DNA of 64,000 nt from Caulobacter segnis (GCF_019931575.1 NZ_CP082923.1:3038001-3102000), one strand, 5' to 3'; numbered from the stretch's first letter, positions 46,282-55,918 are shown. Program-made: numbers and translations. Notes: generated by a model not told the origin, from the letters alone.

Positions 46282-47589
46282 TCAACCCCGACCGATCGAG
46301 GCGTAGGTGAAGCCGTGACGGACCATCTCGGCGGCCTTGTAGACGTTGCGCAGGTCGACCACGACGGGAGCCTTGAGCAGACCCTTGATCCGACCAAGGT
46401 CCAGGGCCCGGAACTGGTCCCACTCGGTGAGGATGACCAGGGCGTCGGCGCCCTCGGCCGCCTCGTAGGCCCCGGCCTTGAAGTCGACGCCGGCGAGCAT
46501 GTGAGCGGCTTCCTTGGCGCCTTCCGGGTCAAAGGCCTGGACCTTGGCGCCCATGGCCTGCAGGGCCGGCAGGATGTCCAGGCTCGGGGCGTCGCGCATG
46601 TCGTCGGTGTTGGGCTTGAAGGTCACGCCCAGCACCCCGATCGTCTTGCCCGACAGGTCACTGGAGCCGATGGCGTCGGCCACCTTCTCGGCCATGGCCT
46701 TCTTGCGGGTGGTGTTGACCTCGACCGTCGTCTCGATCAGCCGGGTCGGCGCGCCGTACTGCTGGGCCGTGCGCACCAGGGCGATGGTGTCCTTGGGGAA
46801 GCAGCTGCCGCCGTAGCCGGGGCCGGCGTTGAGGAACTTCGACCCGATGCGCTTGTCCAGGCCGATGCCCTTGGCCACCTGCTGGACGTCCGCCCCGACC
46901 TTTTCGCACAGGTCGGCCATCTCGTTGATGAAGGTGATCTTCATCGCCAGGAAGGCGTTGGCCGCGTACTTGATCAGTTCGCTGGTGCGGCGGCCGGTGA
47001 AGATGATCGGCGTCTCGTTCAGGCTCAGCGGACGATAGAGGTCGCGCATCACCGCCTGGGCGCGCTCGTCCTCGGCGCCGACCACCACGCGGTCGGGGCG
47101 CTTGAAGTCCTCGATCGCCGCCCCCTCGCGCAGGAACTCGGGGTTGGACACGACCGCGAACTGGGCGTCGGGGCGGACCTTCTTGATGATCGCCTCGACC
47201 TCGTCGCCGGTGCCCACCGGCACGGTCGACTTGGTGACCACCACCGTGAAGCCGTCGATCAGGCCGGCGATCTCCTCGGCCGCGGCGTAGACGTACGACA
47301 GGTCGGCGTGACCGTCGCCGCGACGCGTCGGCGTGCCCACCGCGATGAACACCGCGTCGGCCTCCTTGATCGCCTGGGCGCCGTCCAGGGTGAAGAACAG
47401 CCGGCCCTCACGGACGTTGCGGGCGACCAGGTCGTCCAGACCGGGCTCGAAGATCGGGATCTCACCCTTCTCCAGCCGCTCGATCTTGCTCGGGTCCTTG
47501 TCGATGCACGTCACCACGTGACCGAAGTCGGCGAAACACGCCCCCGACACCAGGCCCACATAACCCGTGCCAATCATCGCTACGCGCAT
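46282..47589 (-). CDS. ugd: UDP-glucose 6-dehydrogenase
   Basis: 435 residues. NAD loop MIGTGYVGLVSGACFADFGH; PTRRGDGHADLSYV; the strongly conserved FINEMADLCEKVGADVQQVA; the catalytic cysteine in GPGYGGSCFPKDTIALVRTA; and GVTFKPNTDDMRDAPSLDIL in the C-terminal domain. It oxidises UDP-glucose to UDP-glucuronate with two NAD+. First in a minus-strand run that continues through the epimerase and rfb genes. The 166-base gap upstream to the sugar transferase gene is AT-rich and may hold a promoter. Confidence 0.95.
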   Translation of the reverse strand: MRVAMIGTGYVGLVSGACFADFGHVVTCIDKDPSKIERLEKGEIPIFEPGLDDLVARNVREGRLFFTLDGAQAIKEADAVFIAVGTPTRRGDGHADLSYVYAAAEEIAGLIDGFTVVVTKSTVPVGTGDEVEAIIKKVRPDAQFAVVSNPEFLREGAAIEDFKRPDRVVVGAEDERAQAVMRDLYRPLSLNETPIIFTGRRTSELIKYAANAFLAMKITFINEMADLCEKVGADVQQVAKGIGLDKRIGSKFLNAGPGYGGSCFPKDTIALVRTAQQYGAPTRLIETTVEVNTTRKKAMAEKVADAIGSSDLSGKTIGVLGVTFKPNTDDMRDAPSLDILPALQAMGAKVQAFDPEGAKEAAHMLAGVDFKAGAYEAAEGADALVILTEWDQFRALDLGRIKGLLKAPVVVDLRNVYKAAEMVRHGFTYASIGRG

Positions 47590-47755
47590 AGGTTCCCCAC
47601 CGACTTACCCGCCCAATTTATGCGGGACAAAAAGTTCACAAGATGTTGGCCGCGAGCTCTATCGAATGAGCTAGCGATTTACGATGACAGTTCGAAATCA
47701 AAATGCCTGCAGCTGATGTAAAAAGCAGCGCGATTAGCGGAGCCTTTATCACCAA

Positions 47756-48403
47756 TTAGTAAGCGTTCTCGGCCATGAGCAGGTGCGGCACGGTCATCAA
47801 CAGGATCTTGACGTCGCCACCAAGGGTCCAGCATTCGATGTATTCGTTGTCCGCGTCGATGCGGGCAGCCATCGCTTCGATGGCCCCTGTGCCGCCGCGA
47901 AGACCCTTGATCTGCGCCAAGCCGGTCAGACCGGGACGGGCGCGGAAGCGCAGGTGATAATTTACGATCTGAGCGCCATACTGTTCGTCATGCGCCAGGG
48001 CGTGCGGGCGTGGCCCGACAATCGACATGTCCCCGCGCAATACGTTCAGCAACTGCGGCAACTCATCAATGCTCGTCTTGCGGATGATTTTGCCAACCAT
48101 GGTGATCCGGTCGTCGTCACGCTTGGCCTGAACGACCTTCGCACCGTTCTCCTGGCACCGCATCGAGCGGAACTTAAAGATGGTGAAAGCTTGGCCATTC
48201 AGTCCGCCGCGCGACTGCCGGAAGAGTACCGGGCCTGGCGATTCGAGCTTGATCAAAATAGCGACGAGGGCGAGGAGCGGGGCGAAAAACAGCAACGCGC
48301 CGCCTGCCACCAGAATGTCCATCGCTCGCTTGAGCGGATCTTTGGCGACAGAGGCCTTCACGGCACAGGTTCGCTGATCCGCCGGCGGATTAGAGGCAAT
48401 CAT
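47756..48403 (-). CDS. Initiating sugar-phosphate transferase (short polyisoprenyl-phosphate hexose-1-phosphate transferase)
   Basis: 215 residues from the ATG at 48403, with GGGGA upstream. One hydrophobic N-terminal helix (AMDILVAGGALLFFAPLLAL) enters the membrane, then the bacterial sugar transferase core: ESPGPVLFRQSRGGLNGQAF, FKFRSMR, IRKTSIDELPQLLNVLRGDM with the Asp-Glu catalytic dyad, [10 protein letters not shown] and RARPGLTGLAQIKG. This is the minimal monotopic type (PglC-like). It transfers a sugar phosphate to undecaprenyl phosphate and starts each repeat unit. It is the first gene of the cluster. A second, longer transferase is encoded at 54404. Confidence 0.92.
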   Translation of the reverse strand: MIASNPPADQRTCAVKASVAKDPLKRAMDILVAGGALLFFAPLLALVAILIKLESPGPVLFRQSRGGLNGQAFTIFKFRSMRCQENGAKVVQAKRDDDRITMVGKIIRKTSIDELPQLLNVLRGDMSIVGPRPHALAHDEQYGAQIVNYHLRFRARPGLTGLAQIKGLRGGTGAIEAMAARIDADNEYIECWTLGGDVKILLMTVPHLLMAENAY

Positions 48404-48406
48404 CAC

Positions 48407-48896
48407 GTGGTCCCCACCAGTGTATGTATCCGGGTCTTTGCCCGTTGATTTAGGAAGCCTTTACTAAATCAGCGTTCCGCAAACAACTGCCCCCGGTGAT
48501 TGTTAACCAACCTTTTTTCGCGGCGCAGCGATTCTTGCGCGTTCAGGGGACATATCGCGCCCTATTGGCAGGCATCGAACCGACTAATTGTTGGGACCGC
48601 CAGACTAAATTGGCGATGATCATCACGCGTAACTGTGACGAAATGCACATGGCCCAAGGCGATCGTCAAAACCATTCAAGCGTCACAAGAAATTACGGCA
48701 GCTCTTTAGAAGCCCTCGCAGACGCTGGCCAAGGCGGCTTGGCGTAGGAATGTAAGAGCCGAGTGACCAGGAATGCGAAGGTCGGGCCGCTAGCAATTGC
48801 ATGGACCTCGCCCGATCTTTCGGATGGCCACCGACGGAATGGCCGACGCTCGGCGTTCAACAAGCAGTTTCGCCAATTCGCCGTGGGAGAGCCGAC
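48407..48896. promoter_or_regulatory. Divergent intergenic region upstream of the polysaccharide cluster
   Basis: About 490 bases between the divergent sugar-transferase gene and DUF1800 copy 2. It is AT-richer than its flanks and should hold both promoters. Its last ~80 bases resemble the upstream region of DUF1800 copy 1 (shared CGACGGAATGGC and GGGAGAGCC blocks), so the ancestral duplication included the promoter. The ORF at 48496-48747 looks non-coding. Confidence 0.45.
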
Positions 48897-50282
48897 TTGA
48901 GCTTACCATCCAAGAACATGATGGCCGCCCTTGCCGTCACCCGGTTCGGGCTGGGTGCCCGCCCCGGCGAGATCGACGCAGCTAGGTCCGATCCGCAGGG
49001 ATCTATTACAGCTCAGATCCAGCGTAGCGGCGCCGACAAGCCGGTAGACGATGCCGATACGGCTGCCCAACGCTTTACCTGGATACGCGACTATCAAGAC
49101 GCCCGCTCCACGGAGCGCGCCCTCAATAACGCCGGAGGAAGTGAGCGTGCGCCCTCAACGCTAATGGACACACGCCTGCAACTGCGTGATAAGATACAAA
49201 ACGATTTCCTAGCCCGCGCCCGCTTAGGCGCCAACACGCCGGCCGCCTTCCGCGAGCGATGGGCGTTGTTCTGGGCCAATCACTTCACCGTCTCGTCGAC
49301 CAAGCAGATCACCTTTGCGATGATCGGGCCGTTTGAGCGCGAGGCGATCCGCCCCAACGTCTTCAACAGCTTCGAGAACCTTCTGGTCGCCTCCTCGACC
49401 CATCCGGCCATGCTGACCTATCTAGACCAGGCCTCTTCGATCGGGCCCAACAGCCGCGCGGCCGGGCGGCGGGGCGGCAAGGGCCTGAACGAGAACCTGG
49501 CCCGCGAGATCCTGGAGCTGCACACGGTCGGGGTCGACGCCGGCTACAGGCAGGCCGACGTCACCGAATTCGCTCGCGCCCTCACCGGCTTCTCGGTCGG
49601 TCGCGACAACGAGGATCGCGCCGGCCAGTTCGTGTTCCGCGACAACGCCCACGAGCCCGGCGCCCGGACGATCATGGGTCGCCGTTACGCCGAGGCCGAT
49701 ATCAAGCAGGGCTGGGCGGTGCTGAAGGACCTGGCCGCCGATCCGCGCACCGCCCACCACGTTTGCAGCAAAATCGCCCGCCACTTCGTCTCGGACACGC
49801 CCCCACAGACCCTGACCGCGCGGCTGGAGAAGCGTTGGATGGACACCGGCGGCGACCTCGCCGAAGTGGCCAAGGCTCTGGTCGAGAGTCCGGAGGCCTG
49901 GGATCCGACGCCAGCTAAGTTCAAGACGCCCTACGAGTTCACGCTGTCGACCTGGCGGCTGATCGGGGCCCAACCATCCGCCTATGACCGCATCGCTCCG
50001 ATCCTCACCGGCCTGGGCCAGAAGCCCTTCTCGCCCCCCTCCCCCAAGGGCTGGGCCGAGGACGCCCAGACCTGGGCTTCGCCCGACGGCCTGATCAAGC
50101 GCATGCAGTGGGCCCAGGGCATGGCCGCCGCTGTCGCCGACCGCACCGATCCCAACGCCCTGGCCGTCTCGGCCCTGGGCGAGCGGCTGACGCCCGCCGT
50201 CGCCAAGGCCGTGTCGCGGGCCGAGACCCGCCGTGAGGCCTTCGCCCTCCTCGTGATGAGCCCGGAGTTCCAACGCCGATGA
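48897..50282 (+). CDS. DUF1800-domain protein, copy 2
   Basis: 461 residues from the TTG at 48897, the same start context as copy 1 (GGGAGAG upstream). The first ~110 residues differ from copy 1 at many positions (DARSTERALNNAGGSERAPS against EQRKIERQRKDGDAAGQKSQ in one stretch) and use less GC-biased codons. From FLARARLGANTPAAF onward the protein is identical. All conserved family blocks are kept, so both copies look functional. It overlaps the DUF1501 start by four bases. The role is unknown; the position beside the initiating transferase gene suggests a link to surface polymer. Confidence 0.88.
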   Translation: MSLPSKNMMAALAVTRFGLGARPGEIDAARSDPQGSITAQIQRSGADKPVDDADTAAQRFTWIRDYQDARSTERALNNAGGSERAPSTLMDTRLQLRDKIQNDFLARARLGANTPAAFRERWALFWANHFTVSSTKQITFAMIGPFEREAIRPNVFNSFENLLVASSTHPAMLTYLDQASSIGPNSRAAGRRGGKGLNENLAREILELHTVGVDAGYRQADVTEFARALTGFSVGRDNEDRAGQFVFRDNAHEPGARTIMGRRYAEADIKQGWAVLKDLAADPRTAHHVCSKIARHFVSDTPPQTLTARLEKRWMDTGGDLAEVAKALVESPEAWDPTPAKFKTPYEFTLSTWRLIGAQPSAYDRIAPILTGLGQKPFSPPSPKGWAEDAQTWASPDGLIKRMQWAQGMAAAVADRTDPNALAVSALGERLTPAVAKAVSRAETRREAFALLVMSPEFQRR

Positions 50283-51505
50283 CCGCTCAAATGAACCGCC
50301 GCTCCCTGCTGGGCCTGGGCGCCAGCCTGGGTATTTCTGTCAGCTTCCTGGGCTCGCAGGCCTTCGCCGCGTCCGAGGGCGACCTGGCCAAGAAGAAGCT
50401 GGTCGTCGTCATCTGCCGGGGCGGCATGGATGGCCTGTCGGTTTCGCCGCCGGTCGGCGACCCCGACTACGCCGCCCTGCGCGGCTCGATCGCCATGAAG
50501 CCCGAGCAGGTGTTGAAACTGGACGACACCTTCGGTCTGCATCCCGAGCTGAAGGCCGTCCACGCCCTGGCCCTGAAGGGCGAGGCGCGCATCGCTCCGG
50601 CCATCGCCAGCCCCGACCGCGCCCGTTCCCACTTCGAGGCCCAGGACGTGTTGGAGACCGGCGCCTCGGGCGTTTACGGCGCCGACACCGGCTGGCTGAA
50701 CCGGACGCTGGAGGCCCTGGCGCCGATCCGCAAGGTCGAAGGTCTTTCCGTGGGCGCCACCGCCCCACTGATCCTGCGCGGCAAGGTGCAGGCGGCCAGC
50801 TGGTCGCCCGGCAAGGGCGTCGACGAGACCGCGCGCCTGCCGACCCTGCTGCAGGATCTCTACAGGAGCGACCCGCTGCTAGGTCCGGCCTTCGCCCGCG
50901 GCCTGGAGACCGAGACCATGGCCCAGCAGGCCATGACCGCCATGGCCGCGACGCCGGCGATGAACGAGATGGCCGCCTCGACGCCGGCCATGGCCCAGCC
51001 GGCCGGCATGTCTTCGACAATGGCGAACGATCGCCAGAACCGCGCCGGCAGCGAGGCCGCCCGCAAGCTGGGCTCGACCCTGGGCGGCTTCATGATCCAG
51101 GCCGGCGGCCCGCAGATCGCCGCCATCTCGCTGGACGGCTTCGACACCCACGCGGGACAGCCTGGCCAGATCGCCACGCGCCTGTCCTACATGGATGCGG
51201 TGCTGGACGGCCTGCACACCGGGCTGGGCGCGGAGTGGAAGAATACCGTGGTGATCGCCGTGACCGAGTTTGGCCGCACCGCCCGCGTCAACGGCACTGG
51301 CGGCACCGACCACGGCACGGCCTCCACCGGCCTCATCCTGGGCGGGGCGCTCAAGCGCGGCGGCATCGTCGGCGACTGGCCGACCCTGAAGGAAACGGCC
51401 CTGTTCGAGAACCGCGACACCGCCCCCACCGTCGACATGCGCGGCCTGTTCAAGGGCGTGCTGGCCGATCACATGGCCGTCGACCGCGCCCTCCTGGAGA
51501 GCAAG
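49227..51505 (+). repeat. Long identical direct repeat, copy 2 (gene-conversion tract)
   Basis: Matches 29209-31487 base for base as far as I can read, in the same orientation. It covers the last three quarters of the DUF1800 gene and nearly all of the DUF1501 gene. Confidence 0.9.
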
Positions 51506-51553
51506 ATCTTCCCCGACAGCGCCGGGGCGAAACCGGTGGCGGGCCTGGTGTGA
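50279..51553 (+). CDS. DUF1501-domain protein, copy 2, Tat-type signal
   Basis: 424 residues, identical to copy 1 except within the last 17 codons (ESKIFPDSAGAKPVAGLV here, ESKVFPDSAGAKPVTRLV in copy 1). It has the same twin-arginine leader NRRSLLGLGA and the same alkaline-phosphatase-like blocks. The stop codon differs (TGA here, TAG in copy 1). It converges with the endonuclease/exonuclease/phosphatase gene 27 bases downstream. Two nearly identical exported proteins imply either dosage benefit or recent homogenisation. Confidence 0.88.
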   Translation: MTAQMNRRSLLGLGASLGISVSFLGSQAFAASEGDLAKKKLVVVICRGGMDGLSVSPPVGDPDYAALRGSIAMKPEQVLKLDDTFGLHPELKAVHALALKGEARIAPAIASPDRARSHFEAQDVLETGASGVYGADTGWLNRTLEALAPIRKVEGLSVGATAPLILRGKVQAASWSPGKGVDETARLPTLLQDLYRSDPLLGPAFARGLETETMAQQAMTAMAATPAMNEMAASTPAMAQPAGMSSTMANDRQNRAGSEAARKLGSTLGGFMIQAGGPQIAAISLDGFDTHAGQPGQIATRLSYMDAVLDGLHTGLGAEWKNTVVIAVTEFGRTARVNGTGGTDHGTASTGLILGGALKRGGIVGDWPTLKETALFENRDTAPTVDMRGLFKGVLADHMAVDRALLESKIFPDSAGAKPVAGLV

Positions 51554-51580
51554 CAAGCAAAATGCGGTGGCTAGGGACGG

Positions 51581-52648
51581 CTATCTCTTCAACCGTCTGA
51601 GAGTAACCACTACAGGCCGATGATCCGATCCAAGCACGGGACCACGCCTCACCTGCACTGCGCGCCAGCCCGAGCCCGCATAGACATGGTCGATCGGCAG
51701 CAATGGCGCCGGAGCCGAAAGAACACGGGTGAACTGCCCTGCCGGCCATGACGGAAGAGCACGTGTCCACCTGTATAGACCGAAAGCCTTGTCCTGTCGC
51801 CGCAACGCAAACGACCACGGCGTCGAGTTGAAGTCACCTGTGACGATCGTATTTCTTTGGTCAAGTTGCGCGACCGTTTTCACAAGCTGCGCCATCTGGC
51901 CTTTCTGCGGCTCTACGGGCAGCGGCCAGGAATAATGAACCCCGACAACGGTAAATACACCGCCAGGACCAACCAACCTCGCCCAGGCCGTAGGCGCACG
52001 AGACCCTTCCGCCTGATTTCCTCCGACAGCTATCATGGGATAGCGAGAAAAAATCACTGTCTCGCAGTGCCTGCCCTTTTCACATGAAGCGGACGGAAAC
52101 GCAGCTCTGAGCTTTTGCAGAATTGGTCCCCGCTCACTTCCTGCCTCCTCAATTACCACCACGTCCGCACGCTCAGCGATAATCCAATCTACTGTCTCCT
52201 CGGGCTTATAATTCGACCCCCAGACATTGAATTGAATAATCTTCAGATCATCACGATTCACCACCCCAGGTGAAAATCGCAAAGCCATGACGCATTCCGG
52301 CGCTATAATTGCAGAACAAATTAGAAATGCAAACACACTTAAGGCAACAATAGCGCCCCTCTCGAAATCACGAGAGAACAATACCCCTAGAATGAACGCA
52401 ACAATACTTGAGCACATCCACACAGGAATAACATGACTTAAGGCATCGAGCCGAGGGCTGACCAAGCCCCCTAAACAAAGCGTAACAGCGCCGGCCGAGA
52501 TGAGACTCAACACAAGCGCAGTACCACGCGCCAGAAGGCCCAGAAGCGAGAGGAGATTTCGAACGAGCAGAGCCTCACTCCAAAAAAATAGACCACTTTC
52601 ACAGCAAGCGACGCAGACGATTTTGCCTGCGGCCCAGGCGGCTAGCAC
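51581..52648 (-). CDS. Membrane-anchored endonuclease/exonuclease/phosphatase family protein
   Basis: 355 residues from a GTG at 52648 (start uncertain). Three or four hydrophobic helices occupy about residues 30-125 (LLSLLGLLARGTALVLSLIS, VWMCSSIVAFILGVLF, IVALSVFAFLICSAIIA). The EEP domain follows: LKIIQFNVWGSN, VVVIEEAG (metal-binding Glu), VGVHYSWPLP, IVTGDFNSTPWS and the final GSDHRPVVV with the catalytic Asp-His. The domain probably faces the periplasm. Family members cleave phosphodiesters of nucleic acids or lipids. It is AT-rich at its 5' end and lies next to the integrase, so it may be cargo of an integrated element. Confidence 0.85.
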   Translation of the reverse strand: MLAAWAAGKIVCVACCESGLFFWSEALLVRNLLSLLGLLARGTALVLSLISAGAVTLCLGGLVSPRLDALSHVIPVWMCSSIVAFILGVLFSRDFERGAIVALSVFAFLICSAIIAPECVMALRFSPGVVNRDDLKIIQFNVWGSNYKPEETVDWIIAERADVVVIEEAGSERGPILQKLRAAFPSASCEKGRHCETVIFSRYPMIAVGGNQAEGSRAPTAWARLVGPGGVFTVVGVHYSWPLPVEPQKGQMAQLVKTVAQLDQRNTIVTGDFNSTPWSFALRRQDKAFGLYRWTRALPSWPAGQFTRVLSAPAPLLPIDHVYAGSGWRAVQVRRGPVLGSDHRPVVVTLRRLKR

Positions 52649-52762
52649 GGCCCGATGCCAAGCTTCGAAAAACCGAGTGTGACTCAGAGAACTGCGCGGT
52701 TCGACAGCCCCAGAATATCGATTTTCGCTTGTTACTAGCGTTGAAGCAGCGATTTAATGCGT

Positions 52763-54004
52763 TTAGGAGACTGTTTCAGCCCACTTCGTCATCAACGCTC
52801 TGCGCTTTTCGAGCAGATCTCCACGGCGATAGGCAGCCTCGACTCTGTTTGCAATCGTATGCGCCAAGGCCATTTCTACCACCTCGCCCGGGAATTCTGT
52901 CTCCTCAGCGGCCCAATCGCGGAAGGAGCTGCGAAATCCATGGCTCGTCAGATCGTCCCGCCCCATCCGTCGCAAGACTGCGAGCAGCGACATATTGCTC
53001 AGCCCTTTGCCCGGCAGCTTCCCCCAGAAAACAGGACCAAGCGGGCCCTCCTCTCCGGCTTTCAAAGTCTTCCGGTGGCGGCGAGCCTCCACTTCCAACC
53101 AAACCGCACGTTGATGCTCTAGAATTTCCATCGCCGGCCTACTGAGCGGTACACTGTGCTCTCGTCCAGCTTTCATCCGCGATGCAGGAACCGTCCAAAC
53201 TCTGTTTTCGAAGTCGACCTCGCTCCAGTCAGCGCCAATTACCTCACCCGTCCGCGCCGCGGTCAGGATCACAAAACGCAGGGCTAAGACCCCTACCCCG
53301 CTCTGTAAGCGCATCTTGGCCATGAATGAGGGCACCTCCCGATAGTCAAGCGCCGCGTGATGCTTGACCTGCGTCACCTTCGATTTGGCGGGCAGAATCA
53401 TCTCGATATGGCCCTTCCAGCGCGCGGGATTGTCGCCCTGGCGGTAACCTTGCGCCGCGCCCCAGCTGAGCACGGTCTCAATGCGGCCACGCAGGCGGCT
53501 GGCCGTTTCGGACTTCGTCAGCCAGATGGGTTTGAGCGCGCTCAGCACATCGGCCGTGTCGATGTCTGCGAGCAACTTTCGTCCGAAATGTGGGACGGCG
53601 TAGGTCTCCAGCGTGCTTGACCACTGCTGAACGTGCTTCTCGTTTCGCCAGGCGACCTTGTTGGTCTCGATGTAGGCGACCATGGCCTCCTTGAAGGTGA
53701 CACTCGCTGGTCGGTCGCTGGTGACCTTGGGCCGCCGCCCGATCCGAGCGCCCAGCGGGTCTTCCCCATTGTATCGCTGCAGGCGGGCAGCGCGGGCCTT
53801 CTCTCGGGCTTCGGCGAGCGAGACAAACTCTAGAGGGCCAAGGCCCATCTGCCGTTCGCGGCCAGCCACGCGATAGCGGAAGATCCAAGATCTGGCGCCG
53901 GTCGGCGTGATCTGAAGATAGAGACCGCCACCGTCGGGATATCGGCCGGCGCCGCGGAGCTGCCGAACAGTCATCGCCGTGAGTCGCTCATAAACCCGGG
54001 CCAT
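52763..54004 (-). CDS. Tyrosine-type site-specific integrase (DUF4102 N-terminal domain)
   Basis: 413 residues. The N-terminal arm-binding DUF4102 domain (about 1-95) has LRGAGRYPDGGGLYLQITPT and SWIFRYRVAGRERQMGLGPL. A SAM-like core-binding domain follows, then the catalytic domain with every expected residue: Arg251 in TAARTGEV, Lys278 in RMKAGREH, His355 and Arg358 in TSHGFRSSF, His382 in ALAHTIAN and the nucleophile Tyr392 in EAAYRRGD. It looks intact. The start faces the 3' end of tRNA-Ser(GCU) 177 bases away, the classic arrangement of a P4-like integrase at its tRNA attachment site. Confidence 0.93.
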   Translation of the reverse strand: MARVYERLTAMTVRQLRGAGRYPDGGGLYLQITPTGARSWIFRYRVAGRERQMGLGPLEFVSLAEAREKARAARLQRYNGEDPLGARIGRRPKVTSDRPASVTFKEAMVAYIETNKVAWRNEKHVQQWSSTLETYAVPHFGRKLLADIDTADVLSALKPIWLTKSETASRLRGRIETVLSWGAAQGYRQGDNPARWKGHIEMILPAKSKVTQVKHHAALDYREVPSFMAKMRLQSGVGVLALRFVILTAARTGEVIGADWSEVDFENRVWTVPASRMKAGREHSVPLSRPAMEILEHQRAVWLEVEARRHRKTLKAGEEGPLGPVFWGKLPGKGLSNMSLLAVLRRMGRDDLTSHGFRSSFRDWAAEETEFPGEVVEMALAHTIANRVEAAYRRGDLLEKRRALMTKWAETVS

Positions 54005-54016
54005 CGCTAACCCACA

Positions 54017-54056
54017 CTTTCACCCACGCGGGGCCAACCCCCGCTTTCACCCACGC
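54017..54056. repeat. Paired 13-bp direct repeats upstream of the integrase
   Basis: CTTTCACCCACGC occurs at 54017-54029 and 54044-54056, with centres 27 bases apart; a partial third half-site (CCCACAC) precedes the first. Placed between the integrase start and the tRNA, they are good candidates for arm-type integrase or excisionase binding sites. Confidence 0.5.
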
Positions 54057-54180
54057 ACTTGTTCATGATAGGGACGGATGAAGATGGACGCGTCGAGACA
54101 CAGAAACGCGAGTTTTCCGTGATAAATCAACGGCTCATAGACGTCTGCGGACGCCGATGGATTATACTGGAAAGTGATGG

Positions 54181-54271
54181 TGGCGGAAACGGAGGGATTC
54201 GAACCCTCGATACCCTTTAGGGGTATGCCGCTTTAGCAAAGCGGTGCCTTCAGCCTCTCGGCCACGTTTCC
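54181..54271 (-). tRNA. tRNA-Ser (GCU)
   Basis: 91 bases. Acceptor GGAAACG (54271-54265) pairs with CGTTTCC; the discriminator is G; CCA is encoded at 54183-54181. The anticodon stem-loop CGCTTTGCTAAAGCG gives GCT. A long variable arm (CATACCCCTAAAGGGTAT) confirms the serine class, and the T-arm is GAGGG-TTCGAAT-CCCTC. Confidence 0.96.
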
Positions 54272-54403
54272 TCCTTGAGAGGGAGCGGTTCGATAGCCTG
54301 TTCGCTTCGCGATGACAACGCGCTTGTGCGGAAAATCTGCGTGTTAACGTCGCACTTAGACGGCGACGCTAAACCGAACGCGGTTTTCTGAAAGTCGAGC
54401 GCC

Positions 54404-55918
54404 ATGCAACCCGTTCCGCAACCCGCCGCCAATGCCGACAAGGCCTCGGCTTTCGTCGCCGCGACGGACGTTCCCCCCCGCGCGGGCGGCGGAGGCGGCG
54501 TCGCGCCCGGGCCGACGAGCCGCGGGCCTTTCCGGCCAGGACGACTGGTCCCGACCCGGGCGCGCCTGGAGGCGCGGTGGCTGGCGCGCGCGTTCCAGGT
54601 GGCCGATGTCCTGGTCGCCGTCGGCATCGCCCTGAGCCTGGCCCTGGACGGGTTTCCTGCGGCCGCCTGCCTCTGGGGCGTGACTACGCTGATCGCCCTG
54701 CACGCCGTCGGCGCCTACGCCTTTCCACGCAAGCAGACCCTGCTCCAGCACCTGGCGCGCGCGGCCGTCGCCATCGGCGCGGGCCTGGCCGTCGCCGGCT
54801 CGACCCCGCTGGCTTTCGGCAGGATCGACGCGCCGGTCGTCCGGATCCTGGCGAACGCGGCCCTGGTCTTCGCCGGCTTGCACACGCTGTGGTGGGCCGT
54901 CATCAACCACGGTCGACAGCAGGGCCGCCTCACGCCCAACATCGTCGTGGTCGGCGCCACGGCCAACGCCGAGCGCCTGATCGACGCGGCCATGCGCACC
55001 GGCGAGGTCAATGTGCTGGGCGTGTTCGACGACCGCCTGAACCGCGCGCCCGAGAACGTCATGGGCGTGCCGGTCCTGGGCGACACGACCGCCCTGCTCG
55101 ACCATCGCATCATGCCCTTCGTCGACCGCGTGGTCATCGCGGTGCCGGCTTCGGCCGAGAGCCGCGTGCGCCAGTTGGTCGACAAGTTGAGCGTCCTGCC
55201 CAATCCGCTGAACCTCTTCATCGAGATGGGCGGACCGGCCGACGACGACGCGGCCCTGGCCCGCATCGCGGCCGGCGGCGAGAACGAACTGTCGGGCGCC
55301 ACGACGGCCCTGCGCCGCGCCTGGATCAAGCGCGCCCAGGACTTGGCGATCGCCGTCGTCGGCCTGGTAGCGGCCGGCCCGATCATGCTGTTGGTCGCCC
55401 TGGCGGTGAAGCTGGACAGCCCGGGCCCGATCTTCTTCCGCCAGCGCCGTCACGGCTTCAACAACGAGGAGATCCTCGTCTGGAAGTTCCGCTCGATGCG
55501 CCACGAGATGGCCGACGCCAGCGCCGCGCGCCAGATCAGCGCCGACGACGACCGCGTCACCCGGGTCGGCAAGTTCATCCGCAAGACCAGCCTCGACGAG
55601 TTGCCGCAGCTGTTCAATGTGCTGGCCGGCGAGATGTCGATCGTCGGTCCCCGTCCCCACGCCATCGGCATGAAGACCGCTGGCGTCGAGTCGGCCAAGC
55701 TGGTCGCCGACTACGCCCACCGCCATCGCATGAAGCCCGGCCTGACCGGATGGGCCGCCATCAACGGCTCGCGCGGCCCCGTCGACACGCCCGAGAGCGT
55801 TCGCCAGCGCGTGGCCCTGGACGTCGAATATATCGAGCGTCAGTCGTTCTGGCTGGACCTCTACGTCATCTTCATGACAGTCCCCTGCCTGCTGGGCGAC
55901 CGGTCGGCGGTGCGCTAA
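54404..55918 (+). CDS. Long polyprenyl glycosylphosphotransferase (undecaprenyl-phosphate glucose phosphotransferase type)
   Basis: 504 residues. Four to five N-terminal membrane helices (for example [35 protein letters not shown]) precede a Rossmann-like CoA-binding domain ([31 protein letters not shown]). A last helix ([20 protein letters not shown]) leads to the catalytic core: [59 protein letters not shown] and [17 protein letters not shown]. This is the WcaJ/PssY/HfsE layout; Caulobacter has several such paralogues that start holdfast and exopolysaccharide synthesis, and I cannot say which this is. It is outside the cluster bounded by the integrase but may act with it. Confidence 0.92.
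   Translation: MQPVPQPAANADKASAFVAATDVPPRAGGGGGVAPGPTSRGPFRPGRLVPTRARLEARWLARAFQVADVLVAVGIALSLALDGFPAAACLWGVTTLIALHAVGAYAFPRKQTLLQHLARAAVAIGAGLAVAGSTPLAFGRIDAPVVRILANAALVFAGLHTLWWAVINHGRQQGRLTPNIVVVGATANAERLIDAAMRTGEVNVLGVFDDRLNRAPENVMGVPVLGDTTALLDHRIMPFVDRVVIAVPASAESRVRQLVDKLSVLPNPLNLFIEMGGPADDDAALARIAAGGENELSGATTALRRAWIKRAQDLAIAVVGLVAAGPIMLLVALAVKLDSPGPIFFRQRRHGFNNEEILVWKFRSMRHEMADASAARQISADDDRVTRVGKFIRKTSLDELPQLFNVLAGEMSIVGPRPHAIGMKTAGVESAKLVADYAHRHRMKPGLTGWAAINGSRGPVDTPESVRQRVALDVEYIERQSFWLDLYVIFMTVPCLLGDRSAVR

Noticed and set aside
45235..47721. 828-codon plus-strand ORF over ugd and the epimerase
   Set aside because: Antisense shadow of two clearly identified enzymes; composition is the mirror of their codons.
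48496..48747. 83-codon plus-strand ORF upstream of DUF1800 copy 2
   Set aside because: No family resemblance, no ribosome-binding site, and it lies in the divergent promoter region.
54181..54210. Second copy of the tRNA-Ser 3' end as att site inside the window
   Set aside because: I looked for the tRNA 3' end text (TGGCGGAAACGGAGGG) elsewhere and did not find it; the other island end is either outside the window or lost.
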